DNA of 64,000 nucleotides, taken from assembly GCA_900239685.1 (NCBI GenBank), contig OENT01000591.1:9157-73156 (forward strand). Direction: 5' to 3'. The notes under the pieces are model-generated. The model made no database searches. It was not told where the DNA came from and saw nothing but the letters and a program-made list of their open reading frames with translations. Numbering within the stretch: the stretch's first letter is position 1; every line of letters begins with the position of its first letter. Below are positions 1-12,800 of this stretch, piece after piece. The DNA comes from Rotaria macrura (lineage: Eukaryota; Rotifera; Eurotatoria; Philodinida; Philodinidae). A program made the position numbers and the translations under genes.

Positions 1-122
1 AAATTTTAATTATTCCTAGTTGATTTTAAAATTGTAAAGTCAACTAGTTCACTTCACAATGCATTTCAATATCAACTAGTTGAGATCAAAATTTTAAAAT
101 CAACTAGGAATAATTAAAATTT
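1..122. repeat. Perfect 33-bp inverted repeat (palindromic element, possibly cut by the window edge)
   Basis: Bases 1-33 and 90-122 are exact reverse complements, separated by 56 bases. Inside the loop the core TCAACTAGTTGA (self-palindromic) occurs near 70-82, and a related TCAACTAG core near 39-48, so the whole unit can fold. A degenerate relative of the arm (CCTAGTT followed by GATTTAAAA) continues at about 130-170. The perfect arms suggest a young MITE or fold-back element. The left boundary may lie outside the window, so no target-site duplication can be assigned. Confidence 0.75.
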
Positions 123-3100
123 CAATCTGTCCTAGTTCGATTTAAAACTGAACTGGATTTTAATTTGTCCTACGACATATATATGAGCACGTTTAAACTT
201 CGACTATAAGTTATCTCTTTTCAATATTTTCACTTTACAACAGAAGTCACTCGATCTGTTAAAACTCTAGAAAGGCAAGCTAACTCACATTTATAAAAAG
301 AATATCCTGCATTTTTAAACTTACAAATAAAAAATAAAACGTAAAACACTCGAAAAGATCTTATATTGTTAAATCATCCAACAAGAAAAAAACCTGAATA
401 GTACGATAATAAAGATGATGGGAAGACTTGCATTGTCTTTCGACGATTAGTACGAAGTGAATAATTTAAGTATAAAAGATGCTAATTTTTGTAAAGATTA
501 TCAATGATTTTTTGAATTCTCTCAGGAAAACATGATCTTCTAGAATATTGTAAACTATTTATCGACAAAGGTTCCTCTAGATTGATGGATCTTCGCTTGT
601 GAAAATCTAGGCTATGGGTCATAAAAGAAAATTTTTTAAACTGAACAATGAAATTCTATTAATTAGAATAGTTGACCTCGACAGAAACGACTCCATGGGG
701 ACAACATTAACTTTAAACAAAAGTAAAATACATCAGGTGTAATTTGTGAAGTTTATAAATATAAAATAAAAAAATACAAACAGCAGATTTGTTCGCAGGA
801 AAAGATCCATATTCTCAATATCTTTCAGAAAGAACCAAAGAGATATATATTATTCAAAAGGAACGGCCTATCAATTACCTACTATTATCATCAATACAGG
901 ATGTTTCTTAAGACGCATAACTTGTTAAACTATAATATTGAGCAGAGAGATACACCTGATGCACAGTTTATGTCATGCACTCCGATACAAATAATGATGA
1001 CTCCATGGTTGTAGTGATTTTTTGACAATTATTTAAATCTAAGATTAGATCGAAGGTTTGAAATAACTATAATTCAAAATTGTCCTTTTTATTTGAGGAA
1101 ATAAAAAAATGCTTATTTCAACAGAACCAACATATCAACTACGTGTCTCTACACATTCAATTGAATTCTTCATCAATTTGTAAAATGTAGCATTATGATT
1201 GAACAGACAATAGATAGTATTATGAAGTGTTGTTCGAACAGTAATGTAACCTTGACCAATTGAATGGCTCCATTGAACAACTTAAATGAAACAATCACGT
1301 TGAATACGTCTATTGTGTACACATACTTCATCTAATTTACATGTTGCTATGATCCACATAGGAGAATTGCAGTATATGTGTTTGATTTGTATTGAATGTA
1401 ATAGACATATTGGATAATACAGAGCACTAGGGTTCTTAATAAGAATACAACACAAACGGATCAAAAACTTTAATCTACTAGGTAAGAAGAAGTAAAAAGC
1501 AGATCACAGTCATTCATGAAAACTTTTATTTTGTATCTCAAACAGAAGTCAACCTGCCGAGATCAGTTACAGCAAGATAGATGATCTGAACAATACCAGT
1601 ATTATTGTCGAAGAATAATGATTGAAATTGACAACATTGTATGGAATTTCACACTTACACTGAGTAGTGTTCACAGATAAGAGTTCAATCAGGAGTATTG
1701 CCATCGACAGCAGAGTAGATTTCTTTATCGTCTCACTTCTAATAGACGTGTCTTGCCAAAGTAGGAAAATTGTTGCATGATAGAATTTAATATTAGCTAA
1801 GATTCTATGAGAGGAACTCTGTAAAATTTTGGCATATGTTGACATTCCTTTTACGATCGTTTGGTTTGAAATCATGATCAAAAGCATTTTCTGATACACT
1901 TGAAGTTCAATGCCAATCATTGCTAAGTACCCAATTTTCCTCTCTGCAAATACTAGTACAGTAATGATTGAAAAGCAAAGATTGCTACTTTCTTATGTTT
2001 TTATCGATACTGTACGTAGGTATTTAGGTTGAACTGATTCAATTTTGTATCGTCTTCACACGTATTGGTTTCTATGAAATGGAAGATGAATAGATGCATA
2101 TATTTATAATCCATTAATAGCTCCGTTGGCGAGTGATTTTTCGTTGTATTAATTGAATAACTGATGCCATATTATTAGAGAACAGATCATAAAATATATT
2201 TATCTCTGATTTTCTACAATTTACTTTAGTTAAGTTGAATACTTACTAAAATTTCTGTGTTTGCAAGCTACGGATAAAATCAGTGCTGCAGATATCTATG
2301 CTCAATGATCAGTACATCTCGTGTCGAGAAAATTAATTATTTAATTACAATATTCGTCAAGTATAAAGGTGAATTTATTTACCTATCGATGTTATTCACA
2401 TCGTTCAACTGATCAATACCTATATCTCACAAAGAAATAAGTCTTATTGAAATTCGATTATACTGTAATATTATTTTAAGAACAACATACAAGCAAAGAA
2501 ACACACTGGGTCGTTCTAAGTATTAATTCATATATAGAGAAAGCTCTTCTAAACTTTTTCTAAGGATTCGAAGTAGATTTCTCCTTAATTTTAGCAGGTT
2601 TTGAATCGGTAGGTTCTCAGCAACAATAATGAATTTTGAAAATTGATTCAAACGAATGTTTCTTTAACTTAAGAAACAATATAAATAACGCTAAAGTAAC
2701 GCGAAAATATTTTAATATTATGCCACAGTGTAAATCATTATGAAGATTTTGAATGTAAATAAGTTGTTACGAGTAGTTTATGAGAAGATAACGTAGAATC
2801 GATAGGTTGCACCTTCGATTAATTGTATCATCCAGTGGATTTAATTATGATTTACATAGTTCGATGTTGTATCAATTTGTACTGAACATTTAAGCTGTGC
2901 GATGTATCGAAAAATCAGAATTACTATTTTTGACGGCGCAATGTGTGATTTTGGTTTCAGTTGGCTTCTTCATCCAAATGGATGGGCACCACTATTCAGC
3001 AAATCTGCATGGCAGGACAGGTGACCCCACAAAGTTATTTTTGTTTGATCACGTTTTATGGGTGGTTCTGAATACGACGGAAAAAAATCTGTCCTTGAGT

Positions 3101-4435
3101 TCCAAATTTTCAACGACTTGCTACAGATTCAAATCAACAGATATAGAAAGTACTTGGAAACTCTGGAATCTCTAGGAGTGAATTTTGCAGTAGACTAGCA
3201 CTCCTCAAGAACGAAAATCGATAGAAGGTGCACTCTGACACCCTTCTGTAACAGTATTTGAATCGCGTATACCCAAAACTATAAATAGACTTTAGATTAG
3301 ATGGACATGTCAAAATACCCAATAGGAACGATACTAAGCTTAAGTCGATTTACGATCGAAACCAGTATAGAACAGGTTTCACATCCACTAGAATATAATT
3401 GTGTTAGCATTGTTCTAGAGCAGCAAAAATATCAGGAATATTAGTGACAATCAATATCAATACCATATCAATATCAAAATTTCAATACTATTTTTTCTCT
3501 GTAAGATGATCGAGAGTGCGGCATTTTCAAATGTGAGTTGCGCATCTTTATCTCATTCAAATCTACATCAGCAGCCAGAACCTTTTTACAATTAACATAA
3601 GTTTCTTGTATTTTCCCTTAGAACTGTAATTTTATACGATTGCATTTAAGAACTACTTAATTGAACGCTATCCTTAAGCCTGTAGATGAAGAGATCAGTT
3701 CTAATCTTTTTGCTTTGAAATTTATACTTTTAATAATATGACATTCGTTTAGTAGAGAGTCCCAGCGACATCTTCTTCGTGAGATTTGTGATAAGTGCAT
3801 GTAAGGATCAAGCAATATATGATTGATTTATCTTATTAAAAAAAATGATGGAGTTCTCGACAATACAACCTTCATGTGTTCTATTAAGTAATGGTCATCA
3901 GCTCCATCAATAATTTTGCTCAACCTTGCTTCACAAATACAATAAGTGTATAACTCACCGCCTAGAAGTGATGCATTTTTTTTTGTTTTTAGAACCTTTC
4001 ATCAATGTTAATAAAAAGATATGATCGTCAAATGAATGGGCTCTAATGCAACACAATAAGTTTCAGAAAAAAACGAATCTTTCTCGTCTAAGTTGCGTGA
4101 AAGCATCATCATATAGAGTACTATGGGATAAAGGTTGATTCGTTGACGAGTAACGAGCCTGTGTACAATTAGATTAGAAAGGAGAAAAAGCTCCACGCTA
4201 CATTTTCATTGGGATACACACCGTATAGAAGGAAAACAAAAATTTGCGTATGCAACTCAGACATATACATGCGACTTGGATAACTAAGCTGTACTGAATA
4301 GCAAGTATTTAACTCGAATGTATTTCATCGTGCTACTGGGCCAGTGAATATTCATATTAGCATAATCTGTAGCGATCTGAAAACTCGACGTCAACATATT
4401 TTCTGAACGATTCGTAAATTCTTCATTCATACTAG
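123..4435. other. AT-rich intergenic stretch, no supported gene
   Basis: Only short open frames occur here; the longest is a 117-codon minus-strand frame at 1567-1920, which shows no recognisable family. No convincing exon chain, tRNA or rRNA was found. Near 3440-3490 there is a small run of ATCAATATC-like units. Nothing else is called. Confidence 0.5.
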
Positions 4436-4715
4436 GGGTGAGAAGTTATTGTTATCTTGTTTTTATTATTATTAACAATAAAAATAACTATTTTTGTTAC
4501 ATGCTACTAATAACAATAATTTTTCTCCCTGCAAACTCAAATCACCGTCTATCTTAGTTATATCATATGAATCAGCGCTATAGAAATTGGGAAATCGTTC
4601 AAAAGCATAAGCTTATATAACGAGTACAATTATGATATGCAGCGCGATGGGATAGAATATTTTTCAGAAAAAAAGTTATTGATATAAACAACAATAAAAA
4701 TAAGTTCTCACACCC
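4436..4715. repeat. Short TIR-flanked MITE-like element
   Basis: The left end reads GGGTGAGAAGTTATT and the reverse complement of the right end reads GGGTGTGAGAACTTATT, so the two ends form an imperfect terminal inverted repeat with a 2-nt offset. Each arm is followed by a TTATTGTT/TTTTTATT-rich stretch. A secondary hairpin of TTATT and AACAATAA units lies just inside the left end, at about 4455-4495. No clear target-site duplication was seen. It lies about 125 bp upstream of the fusion gene's start codon, so it could instead be part of the promoter. Confidence 0.45.
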
Positions 4716-4840
4716 AATTCATGAACATAGTACTTTCTGAAGATAGATTGTTTGAGATAGACGAAGAGCGTCTTTAATTGTCTATCCATTTGAAGAAATT
4801 TCTTAAAAATCTAAAATCACACCATCGTCTGAATTCTAGA

Positions 4841-7056
4841 ATGGCTACATATCAAACACGATTGACAACTATAATTCCCAGAAGAACTGCAGTGTTATTG
4901 GTTGATGTACAAAATAGCGAGATTAACGTCGAACATCAACAGAATAAACCTTCGTATTACAAGCAAATAATCGAAACTTGCATACCGAATATGATTCGTA
5001 TTATCGAAGTAGCACGTCCGTTAGGTATGGAAATCATGTATACAACAATTGAAAGTCTCACTGCCGATGGTCGAGATCGAAGTTTGGATCATAAGCTATC
5101 GAATATCTTTATTCCGAAAGGATCATCTGAAGCTAATGTTATTAGTGCTGTAGCTCCTTCTGAAGACGATATTTGGTTGAAGAAAACAAGTTCTGGTGTA
5201 TTCAATTCTACAAATATTGATTATGTCTTGAGAAATCTTGGTATAGAATTTCTTGTAGTTATGGGCTTCTTAACAGATCAATGTGTAGACATGGCAGTGC
5301 GTGACGCTGCCGACAAAGGTTATCAGGTGATCTGCATATCAGATGCTTGCGCAACTCATACACGAGAGCGTCATGAAAATGCATTGTCTGCTTTTGGTGG
5401 TTACTGTCGAATTATGAGTACGACAGAGTTTATTCAGGAAATCCAAGGTACTATATATTCTAATTATTGTTTTGTGCAAGTTCATAACATACATCAGTAT
5501 AGTCATTTGTTAACTCATGCAACATTCAGTTTTTATAAGTTTTTCAAGAGGAAACTGTATCTTTATCGACAATTATATTTGTAGAACAAACTTAGGCATA
5601 CTTTACATATATGAGAATACTGTTTATTTGGTATTTTCTAGGTAACACAGATCCTCAGAAAATTGATACGTCATCGGCAGTACCCATCCAAGATCAGCAA
5701 ATACAAATGCCGACTTCCATCCGTTTGGGTGTTCAACGATCTGCACTAACCATGTTAGTTACAACGGATTTGACTGGTATTACGCGTGGTCGAGCATTAC
5801 CAACAGAAACTATCGCTGGCTACTGGAATAGTGGATGTGGTTGGGTACCAGCTAATAGTGCACTGACACCCCAGGGTATCGTCGCAGATTCAAATCCATG
5901 GGGTTCACATGGTGATTTGCGTTTGCTACCTGATCGAAAGAGCCGTGTCCAAATCAACAACGGACCAGATACAACATCACCAATGATGGACTTTATTCAT
6001 TGCGATGTTATCAAAACTGACGGTACAACTTGGCCTGTATGTCCACGTAGTCTTCTTCGTCAAGAGATTCAGCGTTACCATGATTTGTTTGGTATTAAAA
6101 TTATGGCAGCATTTGAACATGAATTCATTTTGAATGGACGTCAATCTATGTGTGATTTACCGGCATTTTCCTTACGAGCTTACCGTCATGTTGCTGACTT
6201 TGGTGCATGGTTAGTCGGCACCCTTCAGTCCGCAGGTGTCGAGCCGGAAATGTTTCTTCCAGAATATGGACGCAATCAATACGAAATCACTTGTCGACCC
6301 ACGGATGGTTTATACGCTGCTGATCGAGCCATTAATGTACGTGAAATTACTCGAGACATTGCCCGGCAAATGAATATGCATGCTAGTTTTTCACCGCAAC
6401 CATATGTTCATGAGACAAGCAATGGTGTTCATTTACATCTGAGTTTACAAGATATTGAAGGAAAACCACTATTTTATGAGCAAGGACGTCAATATGATTT
6501 GTCAGAGTTAGGTGAGCGATGGACAGCCGGGATAATACAGCACTTACCAGCACTATGCGCACTTACTGCGCCTACGCCAGTGTCTTATATGCGACTAAAA
6601 CCTCATCACTGGAGCGCAGCTTACGCATGTCTTGGTTATCGGAATCGTGAAGCCTCAATACGTATTTGTCCTACTGTAAGTTTTGGAAATCGATCGATCG
6701 CTACGCAGTACAATCTAGAGTTTCGTCCGCTGGATGCTACGGCTAGTCCGCATCTAAGTTTGGCAGCCATACTGATTGCCGGAAGACTTGGTATTCAGCA
6801 AAGTATGAGTCTTAAATCAGTGGCTGATGTTGATCCTCATGAGATGAGTGATGAAGATCGAAAGTTGCGCAATATTGTTGCTCTACCATCGAATCTATGC
6901 GAAGCTCTAGAATTACTGTCGAATGATAGTGATCTTCTTCAAGAACTACCAAAACCAATGATCAATACATATTTTGCCATGAAAAATCACGAATTGAAAA
7001 TAACAAACAAACTCACTGACAGAGAACTTTGTGAACAATATACACGTATCTACTAA
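4841..7056 (+). CDS. Isochorismatase-family cysteine hydrolase fused to glutamine synthetase-family ligase
   Basis: Two exons, 4841-5447 and 5642-7056, with a 194-nt GT-AG intron in phase 1, give 673 aa. Residues 1 to about 200 form an isochorismatase/nicotinamidase-type hydrolase. Asp22 lies in LLVDVQN, Lys115 before TSSGVF, and the nucleophile Cys148 in TDQCV, giving the family's Asp-Lys-Cys triad. After a short linker comes a full glutamine synthetase fold. DLTGITRGRALP lies at its N-terminal beta-grasp, the metal-site glutamates in FEHEFIL, QYEIT follows, NGVHLHLS carries the ammonia-side His, and the ending is EFRPLDATASPHLSLAAIL. Known family chemistry suggests amide or carbamoyl hydrolysis plus ATP-dependent amide-bond formation; the substrate cannot be told. 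Both domains look bacterial, which suggests horizontal transfer and then fusion. ATG 4841 is the first ATG in the open frame; upstream only a TTG is available. Two separate genes are possible if the intron is not spliced. Confidence 0.9.
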
Positions 7057-8461
7057 TTTTTTAAATTCCATTAAAAAGATAATTTATGCTTTGTCGATTT
7101 GAGAGTGTAAATATTTTCATTACGAACAGTTTTATTGTTTCTTTTTCGTGTGAGTGTGTGAAAATTCACTAGTGTTGATAAATCGGTGCTGTACCATGCC
7201 CGTTAATGGATTGTATTTTTGAATGTACTTCACAGATTTAAGTAAAGAGAACATTCAGATGTGCTTTAATATACGTAGATTGTGACTAAATGTTATTTGT
7301 TGGTTGATTTGAATTAAATTATCGATCAAACAACAGAGTTAGGCATTGAAAGTAAAAATGGCAAGTCACTGACGAAAATGAATGTTAGAGATTTCTCAAC
7401 TACAATTTAAAAACAAATGAATCAAGTATGATCTGAAGTCTGTAGAAAAAAATTGATACAGCACGTGAAAGAATTATACTTAGTTCAGTCAAGAATTTTG
7501 AAATTGCATTGCATTATTCTCATTTTTGGAGACCACATTGAATTGCGTCTGTTGATTTTTAAGTCGATTTCGATTATAAATCTGTCAGGCTTCTAATATC
7601 CAAACCATTAATTTTCTTGGCTTTACTGCAAAGGAGTAGTATGTCTGAATAGACGATGTTATGTTCACTATTTTTTCTTATTTATAAATTTCGTTCATGT
7701 TTTCTTTTACTGTTGTGTGATAGAAAAGTATATCAAACGGCAATCCATTTACTAGTTTACAGTGCTAATAGGTAATCTCGTTGCTGACTATGCTTTGGAT
7801 CGATATTCTCATTAGAATTCTCTGTGAACTGTATCTTCAATTAGATTCTCACATTCACACTAATCAGTATTGAAATTTCTGCTTCCACCTTGAGGAGACA
7901 CGCACAAACAATTGCTTTTTATTGATTTTGGATGTATCTACTCGAAAACGACTTATTCAATGTATGAAGAGAAAACAGTATTCATAAAACTACAATCATC
8001 CCAGACAAGAAATAAAAAACACAAGTAAATCACATATAATTGTTGATGAATAATTGCCAGTCATTGAAGGATATTCCAATGCTTCAAATAGAAAAAGTAT
8101 TTTTACATGCATGTTATTGCTTCAATCTCTTTTTCTTGTTGTTCCACGCGATACTCTCGCCCTTCTATTGAAGTACGAAACATCGATTATATTTTTGCAG
8201 AGCAATTCTTATTGGTAATGTTTTAAGCTCGAAAACTCGTGCAATTTTCTTTGACATGCAAGCAACATTTATATGTATACAAAAACGAACATTACTCAGG
8301 ATTGTATCAAATTTTCTTCAATAAATGTCTTACATCAACAGGTGAAGAAAAGGAAAAAATCATGTTTCATTACAAATGGGTGCTTGTAGAATCTCTGTAT
8401 AGAAAACATACAACACACGCCGTCAGAATTTTCTTTTCTTTGCAACTACTGTCATTTGCAA
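7057..8461. other. Intergenic region, no supported gene
   Basis: This is AT-rich spacer between two plus-strand genes. The last 220 bases form an open frame leading into the next gene without an in-frame ATG that fits, so they probably hold its promoter and 5' UTR. No repeat or RNA gene was recognised. Confidence 0.5.
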
Positions 8462-9844
8462 ATGGCTACGAAATTCAGCGACTTACTTGGAGAGATTTTG
8501 ATCGAAGGAAATGCTGACCAACATAGTGAAATTTATCGACAGGTACCGACCAGTGAACTTGAAAACAAGGTCATAGGAATATATTTTTCGTAAGTAAATA
8601 ATGACATTAATCAGTTTCAAAACAGAAGTTCTTCTTCAGAGCTCATTGGTGTGGACCATGTCAACATTTCACTCCGAAATTAGCTAAATGTTACAAAAAA
8701 GTTCAGCCTCAGCTTCACGATCAGTTTGACATCGTGTTCATATCATTGGACGAAGATGAAAAATCGTTCGATGAATATTTTCAAACCATGCCTTGGAAAG
8801 CCGTTCCTTATTCAGGTAAATAACTTAAATGTAGCCATCAGTAAAATGATTTTACTATTTCTCTAAGTATCATTATTATCGGATATACGATAATAATATG
8901 AGTGTTTTCAGACTCCATTACATGGAATTTAAAACTTAAAATTTGAATAATTTGAATATTCTTCTACCGGTGTCGTACATCATGAAGAGTAGCCAATCAG
9001 CAAAAAATAGAAATCATAGTTTGATGTCATATCTCACCATTCTATATGTAGAGAAAAATCCGGCTGAATTTTTCGCACGTTCTTCTCGGTGAACAAAACA
9101 TTTGAATTATTGACACTAGGATCAAAGAATATTTCAGCCAATCGATAAGTATCTTCAGTAAATCATCTTAAAAATTGATCACCAAATTGGCGAAAAAGAT
9201 TTTCTTCGGTTTCAAATGTCACTTCGAAAATCTTAAAAAATATGCGTAGAGCTAAATACTACTGAAAAGAATCATTTAGAATACAAGGAAATTTAGAAAC
9301 AGACTTTGAATGTTACCATCAATGGTAAAGTATGAAAAACGTATCGTTGTGAATCTTCTGCATTCACATTCTTACATCATAGAAGGGTTATATTCTAGAA
9401 GGATACTTAACTAATACTGAGTTTAATGATAACCATCACTTGTACTTATATTTTTCAGATCAAGCCCGTTCGAAAAAACTCAATGAGGAATTCAAAGTAG
9501 AGGGAATACCAACACTGGTCGTTCTGTCAGCTGATGGGAAGATATTAAGTCGCGATGGCGTAAGCGATGTCTTCAGTAAAGAAACCGAAGCTCTTCGATG
9601 TTGGTCAGAAGATGGTCAAAAACCTCAAATACCACCCGAGGAATATTCATGGCTTGGAGTTTCCTGCACTGATTGTGAAATGAATCCACTTGTTGGACAA
9701 CGATACAAATGTTCTTCATGTGATAATTGTAATTTATGCTCGACATGCCAGGCGAAAGGGCACGAGCATGAACTTACTATTGTGTCTCAAAAACTAGGAA
9801 CGATCGGAACACTAGTTTGGAAAGGAATAAATATGAAATCTTAG
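8462..9844 (+). CDS. Nucleoredoxin/tryparedoxin-like protein with C-terminal ZZ zinc finger
   Basis: Three exons, 8462-8589, 8640-8815 and 9459-9844, encode 229 aa; the introns are 50 and 643 nt. Residues about 1-150 are a thioredoxin fold of the nucleoredoxin type. The redox centre is WCGPC (Cys47, Cys50), preceded by IYFSAH, and EGIPTL carries the cis-proline at Pro119. Residues about 166-210 form a ZZ-type zinc finger: Cys171-x2-Cys174, Cys186-x2-Cys189, Cys195-x2-Cys198 and His203-x-His205. The protein has no signal peptide, so it is presumably a cytosolic or nuclear thiol-disulphide oxidoreductase. The ZZ domain probably binds a protein partner. The centre is WCGPC rather than the WCPPC of classical nucleoredoxins. 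An AATAAA poly(A) signal lies at 9873-9878. The second intron is about ten times longer than most introns here. Confidence 0.88.
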
Positions 9845-9872
9845 TTTCTCGATGACTTTCAAATTTATAAAC

Positions 9873-9878
9873 AATAAA
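9873..9878 (+). promoter_or_regulatory. Polyadenylation signal AATAAA
   Basis: A canonical AATAAA sits 29 bases after the stop codon of the ZZ-tailed thioredoxin gene, a normal spacing for cleavage and polyadenylation in compact animal genomes. Confidence 0.55.
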
Positions 9879-12800
9879 TATAGGCATTCTAAAAGAAAGA
9901 AGTATACACTCATCAGTCTGTAAGAATTCTTTATTTTTCACGGCAAATACAAGTCACAAGCCTGAAATGACGTTATAACATAACAGAATTTAGATCAATA
10001 ATTGAACAGTCCTTTTAGATGATAGCAACAAGAGGAATAATTTGATTCTCTATCACAACACATCGGTTCTTAAATTGGTTTTCAAACTCTTGAACAAGTG
10101 ATTCATTCACATTCGGCACATGTTGAATTTACATTCAAAATGAAATGTAGATTCTTCGTCAAAGTAATATTGAAAATCGTTAGAATGCTAATATATTCGT
10201 CTCTTTCTTTGCTTGATACTGTACTCTATTACGATGATGCACGTTTTCAATGAAACCTTTGACATTTCTCTATGGAAGTTAAGTGAATTTGAGAAAATTC
10301 TTGTAGTCCATTGTGACAATACGTTTATCAACATTTCTATCGACTTAATAATGATTTATTACCATCATTTTTTCTTATTCACTGACTTTCATTATGAGAC
10401 GAAGAGATTTCGTGCCAAGAAAAGGTGTTCAAGTGTGAGATTAAAATTCTTGTGAGAATGATCTCTGAAGCTCATAGTGCTCATCGAATGAGAATATCCA
10501 GTCGACTGACTGGGTAATTAATAAAGCTGCAAAAATCGATGCATACTTTACAATTATAGAGAACTTGCCATCATAATAGTATCGAGTATTACATGTACAA
10601 GACCAAACGACAATTTGAATCGTAGCATATGTCTGCTGACATTGGGGTCCAATAAAATGAAAACATCATAATCACGTGTTTTAAAGATTGAGGAAGTCAT
10701 AAACGCCTTGTTTTGATAGTGAAATTACATAGGTGTCTAAGAATACAGAAAGACAAGTATTCGAAATAAAGTAATTTTCAAAGTGTTGATTGTGTAAAGT
10801 TGATTGACCTGAAATGGTTTAAGCCTATTCCCACTATATAATCTTGTAGTAAAATAGAAAGTAAAAGTTATACTTTTATTTTCAATTATATTTCTATTGT
10901 TCAAAAACAAACATTTTTTGCTCAATCATTTTCTGAGTTTCAAACTGATGTTTAGTGAAACTTATGTACTGACAATAGAATGAAAATTGCACACCAATAT
11001 TGGCAATCGTCTTTTTCTGTTTGAATTCTAATACTATGATACATACTTGTTTATATGTATGAAAGAAAGTTTGAATGTGATTTTTATCATGAAGCTCTTA
11101 TTGATCTTGAATTATCATTTCATCAATAATCAATAGTCGGTCGATAGGTGAGAATATAAAGATTCAGAAAACTTACTTCTTTAAGGTAAAGCAACAGAAA
11201 TTTCATCGTAAAACCTCCTAGTCTAATGCAAATTATCAAGAAGTAAGTTCATTCGCCAAAGAATTCTATGAACTCTTGTTGTCAATTAAGGTATTTCAAA
11301 ATTGGTGCTTCGCATTCATGTACACATAAAGTATAAGCAATAAGGATACTTCTTGTAGATGAAAGTAAAACAGCGGTACATGCCTGAAATCACAACATGT
11401 CGATATTAAATATTCATTGACGTATGAATTAAGCACTCACTTCAAACCATATGCGCCGACGATTTCCCTCGTTAATCTGTTAAAAGATTTACTTGATCAT
11501 TTCTCATTGAAAGTCAAGCAAACATCGAAAACGCAGCAAATAAGTTTTAATGCATGGGAATGATAAACGATGCCGTAACTACTTCACAAGATTATGTTGA
11601 ATATGATACATCGAACTTGTGAATTTTTTACCACTGATGAGAACTTCCAGAATGTTCTCGTTCCTTTTCATTACGATTCATATAGAACTGAATATTGCTC
11701 GCATGCCCGATATGATTCGAAATAAAATGTATCATTCCGTAGACACATGTAGGGTAATTGTGCTCTGGGTTAATAAGTTAATGTTCTATTACCAACCGAA
11801 AATTAGTGATCGATTCTTTGCTACGGTATATTTATTCTCGTGATTGGTAATCGTCGCCGTGTAAACGAAAAAGATGTTTATAGACATGAGAAGGAAAGGA
11901 AAAGTTAGAACACGCCTCGCTAGAATGTAAATGAAGATATTGTTTTCACTTTACTTCAATTTTACCCTTCACGAACGAGGGTTATGGTATCATACGTTGC
12001 ATTTATTGAATTGTTTTCATTAGTAATCGGCTATGTTTAATTGACTGTTCGTTTAACGTTGGAAAGAGGGTGAAATAGAACAATTTCAATAAAACATGAA
12101 CTATCTATTATATCGTAGGCGAAAAAAAATAACTTGGCAGACTGCATTAAGTCACTCTCAGTTTACGGCGATGAAAATATTCTTCAGTATTCTCTATGTC
12201 AATAGTTTATATAGATCTTTGAAGAAGACAAAAAAAACCAATGATTTCTATTACGATGAATTTGTATAAGACTCGATTTAGTCCGATTACATATGCATTA
12301 ATGCTTTTGCATCTTCAATACAGAGATTTCAAAGGCTTCAAACTTTCATACAAAATGGAGTTAGAGAAACGACATCGAAGCGATGTTTTTGTTTACAGTG
12401 GTCATTGTCGCCATTTTCTAGTGTTGCCCGTAATGAAGGGCGAAATCTACACTTGGTTGATAGTAAGATGTTGTCTGCAATTGATAGATATGCTAGTTTT
12501 CTCATCATTTTCCAGTCAGATAAATATACTCATAATTGGAGTTTCAATTACTTCAAGATAGAGAGGATTACACAACACATTTACAAACATGATTAAATGC
12601 AGCACTGGAGCATTCAAGAGCTATGAAACCATATCTATATTGTTTCTCTATAGATTTCTAGGAAATATTCGTCTTCTCTGATGAACTACTCCCAAGGTCG
12701 AATAAATACGGTAGCATATGATGTAAATAATAACGATATACTCTCACTAAAAGAAAACAATATGATGGAGTATGATAGATACATTTGACCCCATCATCCG

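Noticed and set aside
1567-1920. 117-codon minus-strand open frame
   Set aside because: No family resemblance, hydrophobic mix typical of AT-rich chance frames, no splice partners.
2897-3175. 92-codon plus-strand open frame
   Set aside because: No recognisable domain, no start context or neighbour support; overlaps another chance frame on the other strand.
12241-12596. Two overlapping plus-strand frames (106 and 63 codons)
   Set aside because: They overlap in different frames and neither resembles a protein family.
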